Assembly (NCBI GenBank): GCA_903833025.1
Contig: CAILDT010000863.1
Span: forward strand, 1-5,509
DNA: 5,509 bases
Origin: an uncultured Bacteroidota bacterium
GTDB taxonomy: Bacteria; Bacteroidota; Bacteroidia; 2-12-FULL-35-15
Direction of reading: 5' to 3'
The stretch's first letter is position 1, and each line of letters opens with the position of its first letter. The notes below the pieces were generated by a model that did no database searches, had not been told where the DNA came from, and saw nothing but the letters and a program-made list of their open reading frames with translations. The translations under genes and the position numbers were made by a program. This document shows, one piece after another, positions 1 to 4,924 of the stretch.

Positions 1-719
1 TCTTCATAAATTATTCACTTATAAAATCTCAAACTACGATTACGTTTTTGGCAAAAGATAGTGTGGTGGTTACTGCTGATTTGTATTTTATTAATGATAG
101 TTTGCCTTATGTTATTCTCTGTCATCAGGCGGGGTATAGCAGGGGTGAGTATAGGGAAACGGCGTGGAAGTTTATGAAGTTGGGCTTTAATTGTGTGGCT
201 GTGGATGCGCGAAGTGGTAAGGAGGTGAAGGGTGTGGAGAATGAGACGGCTATTTCGGCGAGGGAGCTGGGGAAGCCGACTGGTTATTTGGATGCGGAAA
301 AGGATATTGTGGCGGCTATTAATTATGGTTATAAAAAGAGTGGTAGGCAGGTGTTGTTGGTTGGGAGTTCGTATAGTGCGGGGCTGGCAATGAAGATTGG
401 GGCTAAAAGTAGTAAGGTAAAGGCGGTTATTGCTTTTAGTCCGGGGGAGTATTTTGGGGATGGGTTTAGTTTGAAGGGGGCGATTGGTGGTTTTAGTAAG
501 CCGCTGTTTGTTACTTCGGCACGGAGTGAGAGTGGGGATGTTTCTGTTTTGATTAGTGGTATTAAATTGGGTGTGGTGGTGCAGTTTGTGCCAAAGGAGG
601 AGGGGGTTCACGGGGCTTCGGCGTTGTGGAAAACGACTGCTAATTATAATGAGTATTGGCGGGAGGTGATTTTGTTTGTTTGTAGGTTGTATAAGGGAAA
701 TAGTGTTAGTTGTAAGTAA
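1..719 (+). CDS. Alpha/beta hydrolase, dienelactone-hydrolase-like (5' end outside window)
   Basis: The frame is open from base 3 to the TAA at 717-719. A TTG at 48 could be taken as the start, but the codons before it read TTITF, which continues naturally into LAKDSVVVTADLY, the usual first beta-strand of this family. No ATG or GTG lies in frame upstream inside the window, so I treat the gene as 5'-truncated by the window; any signal peptide would be outside. Counting from the TTG, visible features are the HQAG oxyanion-loop region (26-29), the nucleophile elbow GSSYS (106-110, Ser108 as nucleophile, with Ser in place of the usual final Gly), the segment FSPGEYF (130-136) and a catalytic His candidate in GVHGASALW (His188). 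The acid residue is less clear; Glu161 in SARSES is a candidate. The family hydrolyses ester or lactone bonds, but the substrate cannot be told. Codons strongly favour G and T at third positions. It converges on the DUF5686 gene across a 941-base gap. No clear terminator follows. Confidence 0.85.
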   Translation, partial: FINYSLIKSQTTITFLAKDSVVVTADLYFINDSLPYVILCHQAGYSRGEYRETAWKFMKLGFNCVAVDARSGKEVKGVENETAISARELGKPTGYLDAEKDIVAAINYGYKKSGRQVLLVGSSYSAGLAMKIGAKSSKVKAVIAFSPGEYFGDGFSLKGAIGGFSKPLFVTSARSESGDVSVLISGIKLGVVVQFVPKEEGVHGASALWKTTANYNEYWREVILFVCRLYKGNSVSCK

Positions 720-766
720 GTTGGGTTTTTAGCGAAAGTGCACCTCTGTATGGTAGAAATAACATC

Positions 767-1079
767 AAGGTTGAGAGAAACAAGGTTAAGGTTGAGAGAA
801 ACAAGGTTAAGGTTGAGAGAAACAAGAACAAGTGCCGAAAAACAAGGTTAAGGTTGAGAGAAACAAGAACAAGTGCCGAAAAACAAGGTTAAGGTTTAGA
901 GAAACAAGGTTAAGGTTTGAAGAAACAAGACCTATGTTCCAAAAAACAAGGTTAAGGTTGAGAGAAACAGGTTCAAGGTTGAGAGAAACAGGTTCAAGGT
1001 TGGGAGAAACAGGTTCAAGGTTGGGAGAAACAAGTTCAAGGTTGAGAGAAACAGGTTCAAGGTTGAGAGAAACAAGACC
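767..1079. repeat. 21-bp minisatellite, 15 tandem units
   Basis: Fifteen consecutive units can be laid end to end: thirteen of 21 bases and two of 20 (830-849 and 871-890), which sum exactly to the 313 bases. The common core is GGTTGAGAGAAACAAG. Three unit types are visible. Type A ends in AAGGTT. Type B is the 20-base unit carrying AAGTGCCGAAAAAC. Type C ends in AGGTTC and dominates 954-1058. A 41-base block of one 21-base plus one 20-base unit is present twice without a difference (809-849 and 850-890), which indicates recent block duplication. The 21-base period is a multiple of three and leaves both strands partly stop-free, so a 7-residue repeat (RLRETGS-like) can be read on the plus strand from 832. 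I regard that as a by-product, because the 20-base units shift frame and no convincing start precedes it. Length variation between strains would be expected. Confidence 0.95.
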
Positions 1080-1121
1080 TCAGTAAGCATTTGCAAGAAC
1101 TTAGGAGTTATTTGCAAGTTG
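1080..1121. repeat. Two degenerate copies extending the 21-bp array
   Basis: ATTTGCAAG occurs at 1089-1097 and again at 1110-1118, exactly 21 bases apart, which is the unit length of the neighbouring minisatellite. Continuing the unit phase past 1079 puts CAAGAAC (1094-1100) and CAAGTTG (1115-1121) at the same place where intact units have CAAGAAC or CAAGTTC. The first half of each copy has diverged. I infer that these are decayed units at the array edge, though such a short match could be chance. Confidence 0.45.
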
Positions 1122-1361
1122 TTGGTGTTTGATAAATGTAAGGGACTTTAAAATTGGAGGAGATGTAAAAAAACGTGCTTACGACACACCGACTGCCGGA
1201 GGCGCACTGTGGTGATGACACGTGGTGTTTCATTTCGCGAAGCGGAGATTTTTCTTTTCCTCCTTACTTTTTCCTTGAAGAAAAAGAAATAAAAAATTCA
1301 AGAAAAGATTATCGGGCGACGCCACAAGTGTTCGAAACCTTTGAAACTAATATAATATGTC

Positions 1362-1374
1362 GCTCCTATGGAGC
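1362..1374. repeat. Small hairpin GCTCC-TAT-GGAGC
   Basis: A 5-bp stem (1362-1366 with 1370-1374) closes a 3-base loop. It is the first of three hairpins with the same GCTCC/GGAGC stem within 100 bases, and lies between the left 22-bp arm and the inner 15-bp arm of the nested element. No T-run follows on either strand long enough for a classical terminator. Confidence 0.65.
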
Positions 1375-1395
1375 TTTCTTATGTGTGTGTGTTAT

Positions 1396-1479
1396 GTTTT
1401 TCTATTAAGATTTAGCTCCTGACGGAGCTGAAAACCTTGTTCTTAATGCTCCAAAGGAGCAATGTCTTAATAGAAAAAC
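1396..1479. repeat. Inner 15-bp inverted repeat enclosing two GCTCC/GGAGC hairpins
   Basis: GTTTTTCTATTAAGA at 1396-1410 is the exact reverse complement of 1465-1479; the pairing extends by one base on the outside (1395 with 1480). The 54-base interior carries two hairpins: AGCTCC-TGAC-GGAGCT (1414-1419 with 1424-1429) and TGCTCC-AAA-GGAGCA (1447-1452 with 1456-1461). As a folded strand this gives a stem topped by two short stem-loops, a three-way-junction-like shape. The same GCTCC/GGAGC stem with different loops suggests that the stem is maintained or copied while the loops drift. Confidence 0.75.
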
Positions 1480-1499
1480 ACACCTAAACGTCTTTAGAA

Positions 1500-1512
1500 G
1501 CCCCATCGGGGT
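1500..1512. repeat. Small hairpin CCCC-ATC-GGGG
   Basis: CCCC (1501-1504) pairs with GGGG (1508-1511) around a 3-base loop, with a possible G-T wobble outside (1500 with 1512). It sits between the inner and right outer arms, roughly mirroring the hairpin at 1362-1374 on the other side, so the spacer has one hairpin on each flank and two in the centre. Confidence 0.5.
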
Positions 1513-1660
1513 GACAGATTATAAGGTTTCGAACACTTGTGGCGACGCTCGTGCCGGACGCTGCTCCGAATCTTTTCGGGCTTGCGCGCTTCGGTATTTT
1601 ATGGATGCCAAGGTGTGAGTGTGTTTACCATCATTTGCTTGAAGGAAATTGGGGGAGTTG

Positions 1661-4192
1661 TTAAAACGACAAACTAAGTCCGATTTTGATGCCCCAGAGT
1701 GGGAGTTTGTTGCCGGGGTTTATGCGTTCGTAGTCGGCTTTGTAGAAGTCGTCGTTGTAGGTGAGGCGATATAGGAAGTCGATTCGGATGATGTCGAGGA
1801 TGTTTTCTATTCCGAGGTCGGCTTCGAAGTAGGGTACGTCTTCCATTACGGTGAAGTTGTTGTTTTGGTTGAAGTTGAGGTTTTTGGGGGATAGTTTGGT
1901 GTATGTCATATTTAGTCCCATTATTTCGCGCCAGCCGAGTTGTTTGATTAGTGGGAGGCGGTTGAATAGTAGCCCGTTGAAGTGGTGTTGCCAGTATGCT
2001 TCGATGTATTGGTCGCCGACAAATTCGAAGTAGTTCATTAGGTTGTAGGTGTTGTTGGCGTAGAATGGGGTTTGGTTTCCGCGTGGTATTTCGAGTAGGG
2101 TGTATGGTATTTGGGAGAATACTTTGCCTATTTTTAGGTAGGTTTGTGAGTATCCGAGGGTTGCCATTCGGAAGCGGTTGGAGATGGATGCTGATATTTT
2201 GTTGTAGTTGAAATCGCCTCCGATGAGGTTTTTTATGCCTATTGTGTAGTTGAATGTGAGGATGGGTGATTTGTGGTTTCCGAAGGAGATTCGTTGGTTT
2301 CCGTTTTGGACGTATCGTTCGTTGAGTGATAGGCGGGCATCGAATTGGAATTCGGAGATGGTGTATTTTTGTTGTTGAAAGATGGTGAACTGGTCGCCGA
2401 AGGCAACTGGGAATAGTGGTGTGGTTACTACGTTGTGATATGTGATGGTGGTGTTGAGTCCGATGTTGAAATCTTTTTCGTAACAGATTCGTGCTTCTTG
2501 TTTTGCTACTAATTTATTGATGTTGGCGATGTGTGAGAATACGTTGTATAAGCTGTTTGGTTGTCCGCCGAGGGTTAGGTTGGAGGCGGTATTAAAGTTG
2601 GTTCCTATTTGGTCGATGTCGTTTCGGTATTGTATTCCGGCGTAGGACCAAGGGTATCGGGAGATGATGCGTTCGAGCTGGAGGTTGTATTTGAAGCCGT
2701 TGTCTCGAAAGCCGTAGGCACCGTATCCTCTTATTATCCATTTTTTGCTGAATTTGGCGTTGGTACGAAAGCCCATTTGGATGCGGGAGCCCTCGTATAG
2801 GTTGTATCCATAAGTGTTGATGTAATGTCCGACGTCGATGGGTCCAATGTCTCTATATCCTGAAAAAAGAAAGTATAATGTGTTGGTTGCGTGGCGAACG
2901 AATGCGGTATGACGGACGGTGTCAATCATATTGTATGATTCTTTTTCGAGGGGAGTGAGAGTTTCGTGTCGGTTGGTTTTCCACCAGGAGGAATCTTTGG
3001 TAATAGCGTCTTCGGCAAAGGTGATGCGGGAATGGTAGAAGCTGTCGAGCTTTGGCTGATTGACGATGTAGTATTTATTGGAGTTATATGTACGCACCAT
3101 AAAGCCGACGAGTTTTTTGAGAGGGGTTGCAAAATCAATCATAACACGAGTTTGAGAAGGTACCCAGGGACCGGCTTCGGTAGGAATCATTAGTTGTTGG
3201 ATGTGAATATGGTCGAGCAAATCGACATTTGCATCTTTGGTAATTTCTAAATCGAGTTGCTTGAGTGCGAAGGTGGTGTCGGTAATCCAGAGGGTTCCGG
3301 TGTATGCAAGGTCTCTTTTATTTTTTGGTCGGCAGTTTATTTGGTAGCATTTGGTGCTGTCGATAAATACGGAATCGATTAAATAATAGTTGTAAAACAG
3401 ACTGGCGTTATCGGCAAGAGGAGAGAGGAAATCTTTGTTGATAGTGGGGATTGGCACATTGTTATTACAGAAGTTGTAGTTTTGAAAGTCGGTGCCTTGG
3501 AGTTGCCCTGCCTCGGAGCCGTCCTTCATCCCTACAAATTTTATTTTGAGAGCGTTAACGTCTTCGTGCATTTTATTATCCTTATTATATCTGTAGATGT
3601 CGGAAATAATTTCGCTCATAAATATTGGGAGGTTTGCTTTGCTATCCACTCCGGCGAGGGAATCCATACGGTCCCATAAATCGGTGAAGCTATGCAGGAA
3701 ATGCATTTTGCGCAAACGGCGAGAGATGTTATTGATGTCGGCTTCTTGTTTGGTGTAACTTAAATATTGAATGGAGGTAAGATTGTCGCGGTTGTATTTG
3801 GTTTTATTAATTGTTGCTTGTTTAATAATTCGCAAGGCAGGATTGATTCCGGGAAGAATTTCTACGGTTTTTAGACTTAATATGTCGGTGCTTATTTGGA
3901 AGTTAATTGTTTGTGTTCGTCCTTTTTTTACTGCTTTTGATTTGGATTTGTAACCGATAAGAGAAACGTAAACGGAATCGGTGGGAGCAATTGTTTTTAA
4001 GGAATAGTTGCCATCGAAATCGGCGGTGGTGCCGATGAAAGTACCTTTAAAATAAATATTAGCGAAAGCAACGCCAGTATTAGTGCCTACTTCGGTAATG
4101 CGACCAGAGATAACTGTTTCGGTTTGCGCTATTGAAAGGGTGCTTAAAAGGAATAAAGAAATAAAAAGGGTAATTGTTTTTCGCAAAAGCAT
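1661..4192 (-). CDS. DUF5686 / carboxypeptidase-regulatory-like outer membrane protein
   Basis: A complete 843-residue protein runs from ATG (4192-4190) to TAA (1663-1661). Residues 1-22 form a signal peptide (MLLRK, hydrophobic core, cut before Q23 in IAQ). Residues about 27-105 match a CarboxypepD_reg-like beta-sandwich: SGRI at the start, GTTADFDGNYSL in the middle (54-65), then VSLIGYKS (76-83). The segment from about 110 (TVEILPGINPALRIIKQA) onward is typical of DUF5686. The second half has alternating polar and aromatic strands and ends in SLSF with a C-terminal Phe, as beta-barrels of the outer membrane do. The length is normal for the family. Its function is not established; an outer-membrane location is inferred. 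It lies 62 bases downstream of the J-domain gene on the same strand and probably shares its transcript; no Shine-Dalgarno sequence or clear promoter of its own is visible. The 3' half prefers C-ending codons far more than the 5' end does. Confidence 0.93.
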   Translation of the reverse strand: MLLRKTITLFISLFLLSTLSIAQTETVISGRITEVGTNTGVAFANIYFKGTFIGTTADFDGNYSLKTIAPTDSVYVSLIGYKSKSKAVKKGRTQTINFQISTDILSLKTVEILPGINPALRIIKQATINKTKYNRDNLTSIQYLSYTKQEADINNISRRLRKMHFLHSFTDLWDRMDSLAGVDSKANLPIFMSEIISDIYRYNKDNKMHEDVNALKIKFVGMKDGSEAGQLQGTDFQNYNFCNNNVPIPTINKDFLSPLADNASLFYNYYLIDSVFIDSTKCYQINCRPKNKRDLAYTGTLWITDTTFALKQLDLEITKDANVDLLDHIHIQQLMIPTEAGPWVPSQTRVMIDFATPLKKLVGFMVRTYNSNKYYIVNQPKLDSFYHSRITFAEDAITKDSSWWKTNRHETLTPLEKESYNMIDTVRHTAFVRHATNTLYFLFSGYRDIGPIDVGHYINTYGYNLYEGSRIQMGFRTNAKFSKKWIIRGYGAYGFRDNGFKYNLQLERIISRYPWSYAGIQYRNDIDQIGTNFNTASNLTLGGQPNSLYNVFSHIANINKLVAKQEARICYEKDFNIGLNTTITYHNVVTTPLFPVAFGDQFTIFQQQKYTISEFQFDARLSLNERYVQNGNQRISFGNHKSPILTFNYTIGIKNLIGGDFNYNKISASISNRFRMATLGYSQTYLKIGKVFSQIPYTLLEIPRGNQTPFYANNTYNLMNYFEFVGDQYIEAYWQHHFNGLLFNRLPLIKQLGWREIMGLNMTYTKLSPKNLNFNQNNNFTVMEDVPYFEADLGIENILDIIRIDFLYRLTYNDDFYKADYERINPGNKLPLWGIKIGLSLSF

Positions 4193-4254
4193 TCAGTTAT
4201 TTATGATTGTTGGACGGCAAAGGTCGCAAAATAGTTACAGTATCGGGGCGAGAA

Positions 4255-4848
4255 TCATTTCTTTTTCTTGAGCCACTTTTTAATGTTGTCGAGAAAAGTT
4301 TGTTTGCCCATAATGCCTTTCCACCCTTGCTGAATGAGTATGAAACCAATGACAGCAATAAGAATAAATGGTACAGGCCAATAATCTTTTAATGTGCCAA
4401 CGATGGTTACTATTGCAATTAAAAAACCAAGGAACATACCGCTTACAAATAAGGCATTGTACATTACGGGGGAGCGTTTAAAATAATAATTATCGTCTTT
4501 AAACTTGTATGCTGCTTTTTTAATACTGTGCCAATCGTATTGAAAGGTGCTGTTTTTATTAGTGTTTGTATACGTATCGTTTTTTACGGAAGAGCCGTAA
4601 TAATTTTTTTTCTTTTCTGCATTTGCTTTAGTAATATCAGCATAATTTAGTTTGGCATCGTGGAGATAACGCTTTTTATCATCGAGCAAAGTTTCGTACG
4701 CTTCGTTTACAATTGTAAAAAACTCACTTGCTTTTGGGGAGTTGTTAACATCGGGATGCACTGTTTTCGCCTTGTTTCGGTAGGCGCGTTTTATTTCATC
4801 CACAGAAGCATTGCGAGGAATATTTAATATTTTGTAATAATCGTACAC
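4255..4848 (-). CDS. J-domain (DnaJ-like) membrane protein
   Basis: I start this 197-residue protein at GTG 4848-4846, giving (M/V)YDYYKILNIPRNAS, the usual N-terminus of a J-domain. The frame stays open to an ATG at 4977, but the extra 43 residues would overlap the divergent gene's signal-peptide region and have no J-domain counterpart. Residues 2 to about 64 form the J-domain: YYKIL, EIKRAYRNKAK (helix II), the HPD motif at 31-33, then FFTIVNEAYETLLDDKKR (helix III). HPD is the motif through which J-proteins stimulate Hsp70 (DnaK) ATPase. A charged, Asn/Lys-rich linker (about 68-125) follows, then two predicted membrane segments (about 131-152 and 157-173) and a basic tail ending KKWLKKKK. 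It lacks the Gly/Phe and zinc-finger regions of a true DnaJ, so it is a specialised J-protein, probably bringing DnaK to the inner membrane. Client unknown. It is followed by the DUF5686 gene on the same strand. Confidence 0.9.
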   Translation of the reverse strand: MYDYYKILNIPRNASVDEIKRAYRNKAKTVHPDVNNSPKASEFFTIVNEAYETLLDDKKRYLHDAKLNYADITKANAEKKKNYYGSSVKNDTYTNTNKNSTFQYDWHSIKKAAYKFKDDNYYFKRSPVMYNALFVSGMFLGFLIAIVTIVGTLKDYWPVPFILIAVIGFILIQQGWKGIMGKQTFLDNIKKWLKKKK

Positions 4849-4869
4849 AGGTTTAAAAATTAATTGAAA

Positions 4870-4877
4870 CAAATTTA
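4870..4877 (-). promoter_or_regulatory. Candidate Bacteroidota -7 promoter box for the J-domain gene
   Basis: On the minus strand these bases read TAAATTTG, a perfect match to the Bacteroidota -7 consensus TAnnTTTG. Transcription would start near 4864, leaving a leader of roughly 15 bases before the GTG at 4848. No clear TTTG or TTG -33 element is seen at the expected distance upstream, and an AT-rich region produces such boxes easily, so confidence is limited. If real, it would drive the J-domain gene and probably the DUF5686 gene, and it lies inside the longer alternative reading frame, which argues against that longer start. Confidence 0.35.
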
Positions 4878-4911
4878 TGGAATATTTTAAATTAACTGTC
4901 TTAAAGATAAA

Positions 4912-4920
4912 AAGGAGGTG
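4912..4920 (+). promoter_or_regulatory. Strong Shine-Dalgarno sequence
   Basis: AAGGAGGTG ends four bases before the ATG at 4925, an almost complete complement of the 16S rRNA 3' end. Bacteroidota genes generally lack such sequences, and neither of the two leftward starts in this window has one. It fixes the start of the downstream gene and may mean that its translation is controlled differently. Confidence 0.75.
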
Positions 4921-4924
4921 CCAA

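Larger units (their letters stand above)
1302..1577. repeat. Nested long inverted repeat, possible palindromic mobile element
   Basis: The arms 1320-1341 and 1523-1544 are perfect 22-bp reverse complements (core GTGTTCGAAACC), separated by 181 bases. Just outside, GAAAAGATT (1302-1310) pairs with AATCTTTTC (1569-1577), with extra sequence on the right side between the two matching blocks. Inside is a second perfect inverted repeat of 15 bp (1396-1410 with 1465-1479), and further small hairpins lie in the spacer. No transposase frame lies inside. Such a concentric arrangement fits either a non-autonomous MITE or REP/BIME-like element, or DNA transcribed into a branched RNA. Lying between two convergent genes is typical of REP-like repeats and would also allow a role in ending transcription from both sides. 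Which applies cannot be settled from one copy. Confidence 0.75.
720..1660. other. Gene-free convergent intergenic region rich in repeats
   Basis: This 941-base stretch separates the 3' ends of two convergent genes. I find no credible gene in it. Bases 720-766 show nothing recognisable. Bases 767 to about 1121 are a 21-bp tandem array. Bases 1122-1174 show nothing clear apart from a purine-rich GGAGGAG at 1157-1163. Bases 1175-1301 are a GC-richer block followed by a T-rich then A-rich block. This contains an 8-bp palindrome TTCGCGAA (1234-1241) and a 7-bp stem CTTTTTC/GAAAAAG (1267-1273 with 1280-1286). Bases 1302-1577 are the nested inverted repeat. Bases 1578-1660 contain CGCTTCG (1587-1593) and GGTGTG (1612-1617). 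These are the reverse complements of CGAAGCG (1238-1244) and CACACC (1185-1190), so the symmetry may extend outward to about 1185-1617. Open frames here, such as 1175-1408, look accidental. Confidence 0.75.

Noticed and set aside
15..611. Long minus-strand frame of 198 codons opposite the hydrolase
   Set aside because: The hydrolase frame has clear catalytic motifs; the antisense product is a Thr/Asn/His/Pro-rich string typical of a shadow caused by the G+T-rich sense strand.
767..1079. CRISPR array
   Set aside because: Units are contiguous with no unique spacers, are not of the repeat-spacer form, and no cas genes are present.
832..1086. Plus-strand frame of 84 codons with an RLRETGS-like 7-residue repeat
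   Set aside because: It lies wholly inside the minisatellite. The opposite strand is open too, the 20-base units shift the reading frame, and the GTG start has no support. A stop-free 21-bp unit gives open frames automatically.
1175..1408. Plus-strand frame of 77 codons starting at GTG, with GGAGGAG upstream at 1157-1163
   Set aside because: It runs through the left arm of the nested palindrome and the first hairpin, and its composition (low-complexity middle, Cys/Val/Phe-rich end) is unlike a folded protein. The purine motif is also poorly spaced.
1566..1579. Hairpin CCGAA-TCTT-TTCGG as an intrinsic terminator for either convergent gene
   Set aside because: The 5-bp stem is real, but no T-run follows it on either strand, and it lies far from the hydrolase stop.
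1851..3193. Several plus-strand frames opposite the DUF5686 gene
   Set aside because: They are short, have no recognisable domain and lie antisense to a convincing full-length protein in the skewed part of the window.
4218..4225. Minus-strand GACCTTTG as a separate promoter for the DUF5686 gene
   Set aside because: It misses one base of TAnnTTTG and has no -33 element at a suitable distance; co-transcription with the J-domain gene is simpler.
4864..4890. TTGAAA plus TATTTTAA as a plus-strand promoter for the secreted-protein gene
   Set aside because: The spacing (13 bases) is too short for a sigma-70-type promoter and the second box fits TAnnTTTG poorly.
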